Shown piece after piece: positions 52,786-61,767 of a stretch of 64,000 nucleotides of DNA. The stretch comes from Arthrobacter_H sp030452125 (GTDB lineage Bacteria; Actinomycetota; Actinomycetes; Actinomycetales; Micrococcaceae). The stretch is from NCBI GenBank assembly GCA_052379645.1, contig JBQSYU010000006.1; one strand, 5' to 3'. A program made the position numbers and the translations under genes. Every line of letters begins with the position of its first letter. The first letter of the stretch is position 1. The notes beneath the pieces are model-generated. The model did no database searches. It was given only the letters and a program-made list of their open reading frames with translations, and was not told the origin of the DNA.

Positions 52786-53739
52786 CTAGTATTTTCGTTC
52801 GGTGGCGAATTGCAGCGGGGGAACCTCGGCCCGCCGGAGGATCAGTTCCAGCGCATGGTCATCAAGCCGCCGGTCCTCCTCGGTGACCGGAACCCACTGC
52901 GGGATCGGGGAGGCATGGCCGCTTTCGTCGCGGGACACGAAGATGCTCATGCAACGGGTGGTTTCCCGCCAGGCCTCCGAGCGCGGGTCCCGGGCCCTGA
53001 CGTGTACCGCGATATGCATGCTGTGCGGGCCGGTGTGGATCAGCCGGGCCTCGAGTTCGACGACGTCTCCGATGTGGATGGGGTTCAAAAAATGGATGCC
53101 ACCCGAGTAGACGGCCACCGAATCGCGTCCGCTCCAGCGCGTGGCACAGGCCCGGGCGACCTCGTCGATCCAGCGCATGACGATCCCGCCGTGGGCGTTG
53201 CCACCCCAGTTCACATCGGTGGGTGAGGCGAGGAACCTGAACATCTCCTGCGGGGCCGTTCCGGCCTCCGTGTATTTTTGGGCCCGCATCAGGTCGCGGA
53301 TGGCTGCCCGGGCCTCCACCCGGTCCTCGACCCAGCGGGCCAGCTGCTCCGCCTCGGGATCGGAGGCCTCCCACGGTTGGACGGGTTTGGGTCGGCTGTC
53401 CTCATCCATGGCGACGAAAGCCAGAATGCAGTCCATCGCGGGCCGGAATTCGCGTTCACTGACATCCGCGGCGTCGACGGTGACCACCACCTGCATGCTG
53501 GTGCGTCCGGTATGCACGATCCGGGCGGTGACCTCGATCAGATCGCCGTTGCGGATGGGACGGGTGAAGTGCACGTTCCCGACGTAGGCGGTGACGCAAT
53601 AGCCCCCGGCGTATCCGACCGCACAGGCGTACCCCGCCTGGTCGATCCATTCCAGGATCCGGCCGGCCTGGACCGTCACGCCGTCCTCGGACACATCGGT
53701 GGGGGCCGCTAGGAAACGCAGCTTCATCACGTCGTTCAT
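52786..53739 (-). CDS. Acyl-CoA thioesterase with two hot-dog domains
   Basis: 317 residues built of two hot-dog folds. The first has ILEWIDQAGYACAVGYAGGY, and the second has NWGGNAHGGIVMRWIDEVARACATRW. Both carry the acyl-CoA hydrolase pattern with the catalytic Asp. It hydrolyses acyl-CoA to the free acid. Convergent with yggS. Confidence 0.88.
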   Translation of the reverse strand: MNDVMKLRFLAAPTDVSEDGVTVQAGRILEWIDQAGYACAVGYAGGYCVTAYVGNVHFTRPIRNGDLIEVTARIVHTGRTSMQVVVTVDAADVSEREFRPAMDCILAFVAMDEDSRPKPVQPWEASDPEAEQLARWVEDRVEARAAIRDLMRAQKYTEAGTAPQEMFRFLASPTDVNWGGNAHGGIVMRWIDEVARACATRWSGRDSVAVYSGGIHFLNPIHIGDVVELEARLIHTGPHSMHIAVHVRARDPRSEAWRETTRCMSIFVSRDESGHASPIPQWVPVTEEDRRLDDHALELILRRAEVPPLQFATERKY

Positions 53740-53798
53740 CAGTAGATCGTATCCATGCCCGGCCCCGGTCCGGACATCGGCACTGCTAGCCTTCCGTC

Positions 53799-54266
53799 AT
53801 GAAGCGTCCGTTCGTGCAGAGGGCCCGAAGCATGGTGGCCCGCCCCACGGGGAAGGTCTCACGGCCCCGATTCGTCGGCGCCGTCATCCTCGGTGCGTTC
53901 CTGGTCTTCGCCGGGACCAGCCATCTGAGTTTCGCCCGCACGGAATTCACGGCTCAGGTGCCGCAGTGGGTCCCCCTCGATGCCGATGTCGTGATCCTGG
54001 CCTCCGGAGTAGTGGAAATCGGTTTGGGTGCGGCCCTGGTGTTCTGGCGTCGACGCCGCGTTCTGGTGGGTTGGGCCGTTGCGGCCTTCTTCCTTGCGGT
54101 GTTCCCCGGCAACATCGCCCAATACGTCACTGGTACCTCCGCGTTCGGACTCGATAGTGATGGTTCGCGGCTGGTCCGCCTGTTCTTCCAGCCCGTCCTG
54201 ATGCTCTGGGCCCTCTGGTCCACGGGGGCTTGGAGGGCACTGCGCACGGCCCTCCGGGGTCCCTGA
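53799..54266 (+). CDS. DoxX-like membrane protein
   Basis: 155 residues with four membrane segments: FVGAVILGAFLVFAGTSHLSF, ADVVILASGVVEIGLGAALVF, LVGWAVAAFFLAVF and FFQPVLMLWALW. GxGH-like SHL near the end of helix 1 and GNIAQY near helix 3 fit the DoxX/DoxD family. Role unknown in detail. Confidence 0.78.
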   Translation: MKRPFVQRARSMVARPTGKVSRPRFVGAVILGAFLVFAGTSHLSFARTEFTAQVPQWVPLDADVVILASGVVEIGLGAALVFWRRRRVLVGWAVAAFFLAVFPGNIAQYVTGTSAFGLDSDGSRLVRLFFQPVLMLWALWSTGAWRALRTALRGP

Positions 54267-54323
54267 TCCCGGGGTCGGCTCCCGCCCTACCAAAGTCCGG
54301 CCGCCGAGCCTATGCTCGGGACC

Positions 54324-54791
54324 ATGACGAAGGATCAGGGTTCCTCCACACAACGCCTCGAGGTCAACGAATGCTGGACGTTGCTTCGCAGCGTGTCGGT
54401 GGGCCGTTTGGCGGTCTGGGTGGAGGACCACCCGGATATTTTTCCAGTCAACTACGCCGTCGACCACGGAACCGTCGTTTTTCGCACCGGTGCGGGAACA
54501 AAACTTTCCGCAGCGTTGGGGGATCACCCGGTGGCCTTCGAAGTGGACGGCGTTGACCAGTCCACGGGTGTCGCCTGGAGCGTCAATCTCAAGGGTGCCG
54601 CCGAACTGCTCAAGTCCACGGAGGAGCTCGTGGAGAGTTTCTCGCTGATGCTCTTCCCGTGGGAATCGGGGCATAAGGACGCGTTCGTCCGCATCACCCC
54701 CACCTCGACCACCGGCCGCCGGTTCACCATTTCCGAACCCACCGAATGGTGGACCATCAATTCCCGGGCTCCCCGCACCGCCGACGAATAG
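54324..54791 (+). CDS. Pyridoxamine 5'-phosphate oxidase-like flavin-binding protein
   Basis: 155 residues with the split-barrel fold: VNECWTLLRSVSVGRLAVWVEDHPDIFPVNY region, then TVVFRTGAGTKLSAAL, and VAFEVDGVDQSTGVAWSVNLKGAAELL. This is the PNPOx-like group binding FMN, F420 or haem. Substrate unknown. ATG 54324 is chosen; 54312 also possible. Confidence 0.83.
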   Translation: MTKDQGSSTQRLEVNECWTLLRSVSVGRLAVWVEDHPDIFPVNYAVDHGTVVFRTGAGTKLSAALGDHPVAFEVDGVDQSTGVAWSVNLKGAAELLKSTEELVESFSLMLFPWESGHKDAFVRITPTSTTGRRFTISEPTEWWTINSRAPRTADE

Positions 54792-54816
54792 GCCGCCCTG
54801 CAGCCGCGCCGGGATC

Positions 54817-55659
54817 TCAGCTCTGCGCTGAGTCCGTCGAAGCTGCCTCCCGTTTCCCGCCCGAGCGTCCGACGAAGGCGTCCATGGTGTTGTTCACCCC
54901 CAGCAGGTTGGCCACCTTGTCGAAGAGCGGCACCGGCAGGATACGCAGCGGAGACAGGGCATGGACGGCGCGGGGCATGACGAGCTTCTGCTTGCCCGCC
55001 TCGATGGCGTCGAGCATCCGGGTCACCACGTAGTCGGGTTTCAGGATCGGCAGGATCAGCGGGAACCTGGTCTTCACGCCCTCGAACATGCCGGTGGAAA
55101 TGTAGTAGGGGCAGACCACCAGGGAGTTGACCCCGGTGCCGTCCTTGGCCAGTTCGACACGCAACGATTCGGCGAATCCGAAGGCCGCGAACTTGCTGGC
55201 CGAATAGTCGGTCTGCTTCGCCACCCCCACCATTCCCGCGGCGCTGGAGACCGTGACGATACTGCCGTGCCGGCGTTCGATCATTCCGCCCAGGAAGGCC
55301 CGGGTGACCCAGTACAAGGCCATCACGTTGACCTGGATCGTGGCCTCCAAGGCCTCCTCGGAGGCGTCGAGCAGCCGTTTGCCGCTGACGACGCCGGCAT
55401 TATTGACCACGACGTCGACCTCGCCGGTCTGCTCCGCCGTGGCCCGGACGGCGGCCCGGTCGGTCACGTCCACCGCGAAGGCCTCGGCGTCGGCCCCCAG
55501 CGCCCGCACCTCGTCACGGACTGTCCGTCCGGAGGCTTCCGACAGGTCCCAGATGATGATGCGGGCCCCGCGGCGTGCGGCGCCCAGTGCCAACAGCCGG
55601 CCGATGCCGCTGCCTCCACCGGTGATCAGGACGGTCTCGTTCTTCAAGGGGTGGCGCAT
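54817..55659 (-). CDS. Short-chain dehydrogenase, divergent from TetR
   Basis: 280 residues. Cofactor loop TGGGSGIG near 14, then NNAGVV near 92 and YSASKFAAFGFAE (Tyr about 153, Lys about 157). The C-terminal extension past residue 230 (KPDYVVTRMLDAIEAGKQKLVMP) resembles retinol dehydrogenase/SDR-like enzymes acting on lipids. Divergent from and probably repressed by the TetR gene at 55742. Confidence 0.85.
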   Translation of the reverse strand: MRHPLKNETVLITGGGSGIGRLLALGAARRGARIIIWDLSEASGRTVRDEVRALGADAEAFAVDVTDRAAVRATAEQTGEVDVVVNNAGVVSGKRLLDASEEALEATIQVNVMALYWVTRAFLGGMIERRHGSIVTVSSAAGMVGVAKQTDYSASKFAAFGFAESLRVELAKDGTGVNSLVVCPYYISTGMFEGVKTRFPLILPILKPDYVVTRMLDAIEAGKQKLVMPRAVHALSPLRILPVPLFDKVANLLGVNNTMDAFVGRSGGKREAASTDSAQS

Positions 55660-55689
55660 GGTGCTCCTCGTTCGGTGGAGTTAACGATC

Positions 55690-55705
55690 TTCAACTTACA
55701 TTGAA
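55690..55705. promoter_or_regulatory. Candidate TetR operator between SDR and TetR genes
   Basis: TTCAA-N6-TTGAA inverted repeat (55690-55694 and 55701-55705) in the 82-base divergent region, close to the SDR start. It fits the size of a TetR site. Confidence 0.45.
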
Positions 55706-55741
55706 CCAGCGTTCGATGGATGACAAGGCTAGGGTTGGTTC

Positions 55742-56326
55742 ATGGGGGGAATCAAGAAGCCCGAGGGCGAACGACGCAGGGACATCATGGACGCCGCCGC
55801 AAAGGTGGCACTGGACGGCGGGATCGAGTCGGTGACCTCCCGCAGCGTGGCTGCCGAAGCGGGGCTGTCGATCGGCCTGGTCTACTTCTATTACGAGTCC
55901 AAGGAAGGTCTCCTGCACGCGCTGTTGACCCACCTGCTGGAGACCATCCTGGGTGGTCCCCCGCCCGGTTTCGGCGAGGATCTCTCCCCCCGGGCCGCCC
56001 TGATTTCGATGGTGGCCCAGCAGATCCATGCCCTGCCCGCCCGGCGCGGTGAAGTCGACCTGATCTTCCAGTTCTATTTCCTGCGTCACCACGACGAATA
56101 CCGCGCGCCCATCAACGCCGCACTGGACCGCTACGCGGCCACCCTGGAGCCGGTCACCGAGCGGCTGGTCGAAGGCACCGGCATGTCAGGCCCCGCGTTG
56201 CGTTCCACCCTGGCCTCACTCATCTACGGAGCGGCCGTGAACGTGGCCCGCCAGCCGGAGGAATTCAGCCCCGAGCTGCTGTTGCAGGTCGTCTCCACCC
56301 TGGTCCCCGAACACCGGGGGCACTAG
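55742..56326 (+). CDS. TetR-family regulator
   Basis: 194 residues. Helix-turn-helix at about 25-47 (SVTSRSVAAEAGLSIGLVYFYY). The C-terminal part (RRGEVDLIFQFYFLRHHDEYR) resembles regulators of fatty-acid or lipid genes. It is likely to control the divergent SDR. Its stop shares the bases CTAG with the convergent LacI gene stop. Confidence 0.86.
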   Translation: MGGIKKPEGERRRDIMDAAAKVALDGGIESVTSRSVAAEAGLSIGLVYFYYESKEGLLHALLTHLLETILGGPPPGFGEDLSPRAALISMVAQQIHALPARRGEVDLIFQFYFLRHHDEYRAPINAALDRYAATLEPVTERLVEGTGMSGPALRSTLASLIYGAAVNVARQPEEFSPELLLQVVSTLVPEHRGH

Positions 56327-57366
56327 CCGCCCGGCGGCGGGGCCGTACTGGAGCGGATGATCAGTTCCGGGGCCACCCGTTCGGAGGAATGGTCCGGTTC
56401 CGGGTGGGTCATCTGCCGGATCAGATGGGCCACCGCCTGCCTCCCGGTCTGCTCGAACGACTGCCTGATCGTGGTCAACGGCGGCTGGCTGTAGGCGGCC
56501 AGGGCGATGTCGTCGATTCCCACCACCGACACATCCTCGGGCACCCGCCGGCCGAGCTCATGCAAGGCACGCAGTGTCCCGAAGGCCATTTCGTCGCTGG
56601 CGACCAGCACTGCGGTCACCTCGGGCATCCGCCCCAGGAACTGGCCATTGCGGTACCCCGACTCCGGCGTCCAGTCACCGTGGAGTTCGGGCGGCACCTC
56701 GCAGCCGGCTTCCTGCAACGTCTCCCTCCAGCCGGCGACCCTTGTCGCCGAATCCGACCATTGATCGGGTCCGGCGATATGCCAGACCGTCCGGTGCCCC
56801 AGTTCGAGCAGGTGGCGGGTGGCCAGCCGGGCCGCTTCGGCCTGGTCCACGGCCACGACATCGGCGGCAGAGGTCCGCGAACCGTCCACGGTGACCGTGG
56901 GAACCCGGCGGGTGATCCGTTCGAGGGGTTCGTCGACGTCGATCAACGGCACCGCGATGATCAGCCCATCGACCCCCTGGTCCACGAGCCGGGTGACGGC
57001 CTGGCCGATGGCGGAGGAAGCCAACGAGTCGGTGGTGGTGTTGTTGACGAGGTAGCCGTGGGCGCGGGCCTCCTTCTCGATGCCCAGGGACAGCGAAGCC
57101 CGGGAATAGAAGTCCGTGGCCAGGGTGAGCACCCCCAACGTCTTGCTTTGACCGGTGACCAGGGCCCTGGCGGTGTAGTTGCGCCGATACCCCATCTCCT
57201 CGACCACCGTCATGACCCGGTTCCGGGTCGCCGGCTGCACATGCGGGTGCCCACTGAGCACCCGCGACACGGTCTGCGCCGAGACCCCGGCCGCCTGGGC
57301 CACATCGCGCATGGACGGGGCACGCCCCACCGGCATGGTCATGCCTCCACGTCCCCTCGTCATCAT
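56323..57366 (-). CDS. LacI-family regulator of the sulfated-glycan operon
   Basis: 347 residues. DNA-binding headpiece SMRDVAQAAGVSAQTVSRVLSGHPHV near 18-43, followed by a sugar-binding periplasmic-binding-protein fold (TLGVLTLATDFYSRASLSLG; MAFGTLRALHELGRRVPEDVSVVGIDD). The ATG pair at 57366/57363 follows AAGGAG. Last gene of the minus-strand glycan operon, 21 bases after the sulfatase stop, so it is autoregulated. It probably senses a galactose-type sugar. Confidence 0.89.
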   Translation of the reverse strand: MMTRGRGGMTMPVGRAPSMRDVAQAAGVSAQTVSRVLSGHPHVQPATRNRVMTVVEEMGYRRNYTARALVTGQSKTLGVLTLATDFYSRASLSLGIEKEARAHGYLVNNTTTDSLASSAIGQAVTRLVDQGVDGLIIAVPLIDVDEPLERITRRVPTVTVDGSRTSAADVVAVDQAEAARLATRHLLELGHRTVWHIAGPDQWSDSATRVAGWRETLQEAGCEVPPELHGDWTPESGYRNGQFLGRMPEVTAVLVASDEMAFGTLRALHELGRRVPEDVSVVGIDDIALAAYSQPPLTTIRQSFEQTGRQAVAHLIRQMTHPEPDHSSERVAPELIIRSSTAPPPGG

Positions 57367-57387
57367 CCGGTCTCCTTGGGTTCCAGC

Positions 57388-58923
57388 CTAGGCCCGGGCA
57401 GCTTCATCGGCGGGGAGCGCAACGTTCGCGGCCGCCGCGGCCACCCGCTGGCGGGTCTGACGCAGGACGGTCACCGGTTCGGCGCCCACCACCAGCTCCC
57501 CGGCCTTGACGAATCCCTCTTCCCGGTCCTCCAACGCCGAGATCAGCCGCCCCCGGCAGCGCCGTTCGTCGTCCAGGACCGCCGGTTCGCCGATGAGGTT
57601 GTGGAATTCACCCGGGTCGGCGTCGAGGTCGAAGAGCTGTTCGGCGCCGCTGCCCGAGGCCCAGATGTATTTGAACCGCCCGTCGGTGATCCATTGGATC
57701 GACTGGCCGAAATAGGTGTGCTCGCCGTGCAGGTGCGTCCTGGCCGGGACCGGGCCTCCGGCCAGGTGCCCGGCCAGCGAGAGACCATCCACCGTGGCGG
57801 GGATCTCGACCCCGGCCAGGTCCAGCAGGGTGGGCATGAGGTCACGCAGTTCCACGACGTCGTCCACGGTGGAACCGTTCGAGGCGGCCGGGCTGCGGGG
57901 GTCGTGGATGATCAGCGGCACCCGGGCGGAGCCCTCGTAGGGCACGGCCTTGCGGAACATCTGGTGGTCCCCCATCATCTCGCCGTGGTCGGAGGTGAAG
58001 GCAATGACCGTGTTCTCGTCCAGTCCGAAGTCGGCCAGGGATTCGACGATGCGGTTGAGCTGTAGATCGAGCTGGGTCATCAACCCGTAATACCCCATGC
58101 GGGCCCGGCGGACGACGGCGGGAGGTAGCTTCGCGACGGCCGCCTGGTAGTCCCCGTCCCGGCGGTGCTCCTGCCAATCGGAGATCCAGTCCCCCACGGG
58201 CAGTTCGTCCTCGGGCACGCAGGAATACTGGTCCATCGCCCAGGCCGGTGGATCGTAGGGCGGATGGGGCCGATGGAAGGAGAGGTAGAGGAAGAACGGG
58301 CGGGTGGGGTCCCGGCGGTACATCCAGTCGATCGCCTCGGTGGCCAGCCAGTTGGTCGGATGCACCCGTTCGGGTTTGTCCCAAGGGCGGGCGGCCACCG
58401 AATTGCAGTTCACCCCGGAATCGAAGTATTCCTCGTCGGCGGCGATGCCGGGCTGGCGGCGCAGCCACGGGACGTAGTCGTCGAAGAAGCGGAAGTCCTG
58501 CCGATGCTCCCCGCGGGCATGGTGGAGGTACCCGTCGTGCAGTACGACGTCGTCGAAGCCCACCCGGGCGCGTTCGGGGTAGACATGCATCTTTCCGATG
58601 GCCTGGGTGTGGTAGCCGGCGCGGGAGAATTCCCCCGCGAGGGTGACCGGGTGGGCCGCGGCAAACGGAACACCTTCCTCGTAGCCGACCCGGCCGTGGC
58701 GTTCCTGTGACTGGCCGGTGAACAAGGCGGCGCGCGCTGGAACGCACGTGGGCGTCGCCGAGTAGGCCTTCGTGAAGCGGGTGCCGCGTCGGGCCAGTTC
58801 ATCCAGGTGCGGGGTCTGGACCTGCGGGTGGCCCGCGATCGACAGGCAGTCCCCCCGCCACTGGTCGGCGCAGATGAGGATGACGTTCGGCCGTTCCGCG
58901 GTGCCCGCATTAGAAGGTTTCAA
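57388..58923 (-). CDS. Formylglycine-type sulfatase
   Basis: 511 residues. Metal-binding start ICADQWRGD, and the C-x-P-x-R maturation motif as CVPAR (residues about 59-63), whose Cys becomes formylglycine. It also has GKMHVYPERARVGFDD and TSDHGEMMGDH, so all catalytic parts are present. No signal peptide, so it probably acts in the cytosol on imported sulfated sugars. The start is TTG at 58923, decided by GGAGGTC six bases before it. It overlaps the beta-galactosidase stop by 14 bases. Sulfatase subfamily not assigned. Confidence 0.88.
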   Translation of the reverse strand: MKPSNAGTAERPNVILICADQWRGDCLSIAGHPQVQTPHLDELARRGTRFTKAYSATPTCVPARAALFTGQSQERHGRVGYEEGVPFAAAHPVTLAGEFSRAGYHTQAIGKMHVYPERARVGFDDVVLHDGYLHHARGEHRQDFRFFDDYVPWLRRQPGIAADEEYFDSGVNCNSVAARPWDKPERVHPTNWLATEAIDWMYRRDPTRPFFLYLSFHRPHPPYDPPAWAMDQYSCVPEDELPVGDWISDWQEHRRDGDYQAAVAKLPPAVVRRARMGYYGLMTQLDLQLNRIVESLADFGLDENTVIAFTSDHGEMMGDHQMFRKAVPYEGSARVPLIIHDPRSPAASNGSTVDDVVELRDLMPTLLDLAGVEIPATVDGLSLAGHLAGGPVPARTHLHGEHTYFGQSIQWITDGRFKYIWASGSGAEQLFDLDADPGEFHNLIGEPAVLDDERRCRGRLISALEDREEGFVKAGELVVGAEPVTVLRQTRQRVAAAAANVALPADEAARA

Positions 58924-60766
58924 TGAAGACCTCCGGGGGACCGAGTTCTGGTTCCTGCACGATCCGGACCTGGTCGCCCAGGCCTTCCAGCTCGAGGACG
59001 GTCAGGGTGTTGGCCCCTGGAACCAACAAGGGCGCCGGCAGGTACAGCGTGGTCTGCGGTCCACGGTTCCAGTAGCGCCCGAGCAGGAAACCGTTGACCC
59101 AGAGGAATCCCTTCACCGAACCGGGCAGGGACACGAAGGCATCCGCTGTGTCGTCGACCATCAGGGTCGCCTCCGCCAGGCCGGTTTTTCGGTTCTGCAC
59201 AGTTTCCCCGGGGGTGGTCCGGGCCGTCGCCAACAGTTCGGCAGGCCCCGGTTCAGTCAGGGCCACGTGGCGGTGGTTCCAGCCGCTGACCAGTCGTCGC
59301 CCGATGAGGACCCCGCCGGTGATGCCCTTGGACTCCCCCAGCCGGGGGCCGTAGTTGATGCGCCCCTGGTTCTCCACGACGATCTCCAGCTCCACCCGCT
59401 CCCCCGCACCGGTGAGTTCGATGACCGCCTGCGGGTCGTTGCGTTGAAGCACCCCGACCAGGGTTCCGTTGACATGGACCTGGGCCCGGTCGCGCAGCCC
59501 CAGGATGCTGATGGTCGTCGGGCCCTTCGGCAGGATCGGCCGGGCACTGTAGAGCACCAGTCCGGCATCGGCGTCGAGCTCTTCGAACGTCAACGGGTGG
59601 GCCGAGGCGACCGGGGTTCCCGCCCCGCGCAGCACCGGAAGCAGACCTGCCCTGCCCTCCAGGGGCAGGCTCGTCGCCGGCAGGGTGGCCGGAGCGGCCA
59701 ACAGTCCGGCGGGGACCGGTTCGGCTCCGGGGCCGAGCAGGACCTCGCGCATGGCATGGAACTTCGCGGTCAGCGCCCCGTTTTCGGCCACGGGGGCGTC
59801 CGAGTCGTAGCTGGTGATGGTCGGTTGGTATTGGCCCTCGTCGAAGTTCGCCCCCGAGGTGAGACCGAAGTTGGTTCCGCCATGGGCCATGTACAGGCTC
59901 ACCGATCCGTCGGCTTCCACGATCTCGCGGATGATCCCGGCCGCGTCGCCGGGCTCGCGCACATGGTGCTTTTCGCCCCAGTGGTCGAACCAGCCGTTCC
60001 AGAATTCGGCGCACATGAAGGGATCCCCGGGGCGGCGTCCGCGCATCAACGCGGCGCTTTCGGCCACCCTGCTACCGAAGGTCGCCGTCGCGAACGTCCC
60101 CTCGAGGGTGCCGCCGTCGAGCATCAACTCGGTGGGCCCGTCGGCGGTGTAGAGCAGTTCGGTGACCCCGCGGGCCAGCAGTGCCTCGCGCAGCCAGGCC
60201 ATGTATTCGGCGTCGTCGCCGTAGCTGCCGTATTCGTTTTCGACCTGCACGGCGACGATCGGCCCCCCGGTCCCCGACTGCCGGGACACCAGTTGGGGCA
60301 TGACCAGGTCCAGCCAGCCGGCGACATCGCGGGTGAAGTCATCGCTGAGGCAGCGCAGGCGTCCCCTCCTGCCGTGGGTCACCCAGACGGGGAAGCCGCC
60401 GTTGTCCCATTCGGCGCAGATGTAGGGGCCCGGCCGGACCATGACGTCCAGGCCCAGCTCCCCGGCCAGATCGATGAACCGTCCCACATCCCGCCAGCCG
60501 GTGAAATCGACCCGGCCCTGGACCGCCTCGTGGAAGTTCCAGGGGATGTAGGTGTCTACGGTATTCAGCCCCATGGCCGCCAAGCGGGCCAGCCGGTCCC
60601 TCCACTGGTCGGGGTGGACCCGGAAGTAGTGGAGGGACCCGGAGAGGATCCGGTGGGGTTCGCCGAAACGGAGGAACCCCCCGTCGTGGATCGACAGCGC
60701 CGCCGGGGTCGGCGACGAGGCCTCCGTGTCCAGCGGCGCGGCGTGGGGGCGCGCTTCCTGCAGCAT
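58910..60766 (-). CDS. GH35 beta-galactosidase
   Basis: 618 residues. The GH35 catalytic barrel lies at about 35-350: SGSLHYFRVHPDQW, MGLNTVDTYIPWNFHE, GPYICAEWDNGG and the acid/base QVENEYGSYG near 190. A nucleophile candidate Glu lies in CAEFWNGWFDHWG near 257. Jelly-roll domains follow. It removes terminal galactose from oligosaccharides. No signal peptide, so cytosolic, in line with the importer next to it. Antisense long open frames over it are artefacts of GC bias. Confidence 0.9.
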   Translation of the reverse strand: MLQEARPHAAPLDTEASSPTPAALSIHDGGFLRFGEPHRILSGSLHYFRVHPDQWRDRLARLAAMGLNTVDTYIPWNFHEAVQGRVDFTGWRDVGRFIDLAGELGLDVMVRPGPYICAEWDNGGFPVWVTHGRRGRLRCLSDDFTRDVAGWLDLVMPQLVSRQSGTGGPIVAVQVENEYGSYGDDAEYMAWLREALLARGVTELLYTADGPTELMLDGGTLEGTFATATFGSRVAESAALMRGRRPGDPFMCAEFWNGWFDHWGEKHHVREPGDAAGIIREIVEADGSVSLYMAHGGTNFGLTSGANFDEGQYQPTITSYDSDAPVAENGALTAKFHAMREVLLGPGAEPVPAGLLAAPATLPATSLPLEGRAGLLPVLRGAGTPVASAHPLTFEELDADAGLVLYSARPILPKGPTTISILGLRDRAQVHVNGTLVGVLQRNDPQAVIELTGAGERVELEIVVENQGRINYGPRLGESKGITGGVLIGRRLVSGWNHRHVALTEPGPAELLATARTTPGETVQNRKTGLAEATLMVDDTADAFVSLPGSVKGFLWVNGFLLGRYWNRGPQTTLYLPAPLLVPGANTLTVLELEGLGDQVRIVQEPELGPPEVFIETF

Positions 60767-60827
60767 TCCTACTCACTTTCCATGGGGGTTGCATTCCGGT
60801 GGCCGTCCGGAAGGGTGGGTGGCCTCG

Positions 60828-61760
60828 TTATTTACTGGCGCCGAGCGTCATGCCCTCGATGATCCGGCGGCCCAGCCAGATGTAGAGCAGGATCATCGGC
60901 AGCACCAGCACCAGCACCCCGGCAAAGAGTCCGCCGTAGTCGGCTCCGTTGGTCTGTTGCCGGGCGATGAAGTTCAGCAACGCCACCGGAAGGACCTGCT
61001 TATCCGTGTCCTGGATCAGCACCAGGGCCAGGAACGTCTCGTTCCAGATGTTGATGGCGTTCAGCGTCAGCAAGGTGATGATGCCGGACCGGGCCAGGGG
61101 CATCATGATCTGCCAGAACGTCCGCAGCGAGGAGCTGCCATCCAGGGCCGCCGCCTCTTCGAGATCGTTGGGCAGGCTGCGCATGAACCCGGTCAGCAGG
61201 ATCACCGTGAAGGGGATGTTGGCCCCCAGCAAGGCCAGGAAGAGCCCCCACAACGAGTTGATCAGATGCAGTTGTTCCAGCATGACGTACAGCGGGATGA
61301 TGATCACCTGCACCGGCACGCCGATGCCGATGGCGAAGAGGGCGAAGATCGTCCCGGAGACCTTGCGGGTGCTGCGGGCCAGGACGTAGGCGGCCGGAGC
61401 GGCCAGCAGCATCAGGGTGATCGACCCGCCGACGGTCATCAGGGCGGTGTTGAACGCGGCAATGCCGAATTCGCCCTCGAATAATGCGGTGGCGAAGTTC
61501 TCGAAGGCCGGCGGGATCGGTAGCCCCCACGGTGTTTCGAAGATCGCCCGGTGGGTCCGCAGCGAGGTCAGCAACACCCACAGCAGGGTGCCGACGTTGA
61601 AGGCGGCCAGGATCCAGACCAGCACGATGCCGACGCTGCGGACCTTTCCGGTCGCGCCGATCCTGGCGGTGGAGCCTGTCTTGCGCGGCGGTGGCGGCGG
61701 GGTGTTCTCGGGATGTTCCTGATGGGCCGGGGTGGCCCGGTCGGAAAGCAGGGTAGCCAT
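60828..61760 (-). CDS. Carbohydrate ABC importer permease (MalG-like)
   Basis: 310 residues with six membrane helices. EAA-type loop DLEEAAALDGSSSLRTFWQIMMPLARSGIITL region (about 195-225) identifies the second sugar permease. SD GAGGA precedes ATG 61760. It follows the first permease by 7 bases. Confidence 0.9.
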   Translation of the reverse strand: MATLLSDRATPAHQEHPENTPPPPPRKTGSTARIGATGKVRSVGIVLVWILAAFNVGTLLWVLLTSLRTHRAIFETPWGLPIPPAFENFATALFEGEFGIAAFNTALMTVGGSITLMLLAAPAAYVLARSTRKVSGTIFALFAIGIGVPVQVIIIPLYVMLEQLHLINSLWGLFLALLGANIPFTVILLTGFMRSLPNDLEEAAALDGSSSLRTFWQIMMPLARSGIITLLTLNAINIWNETFLALVLIQDTDKQVLPVALLNFIARQQTNGADYGGLFAGVLVLVLPMILLYIWLGRRIIEGMTLGASK

Positions 61761-61767
61761 GGATTCC

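Noticed and set aside
56389..58065. Long open frame of 558 codons on the plus strand
   Set aside because: It lies antisense to the LacI and sulfatase genes, which have full family motifs. Its translation is Arg/Gly/His-rich, as expected from high-GC codon bias.
58772..60862. Open frame of 696 codons on the plus strand
   Set aside because: Antisense to the GH35 and sulfatase genes; no recognisable motif and skewed composition.
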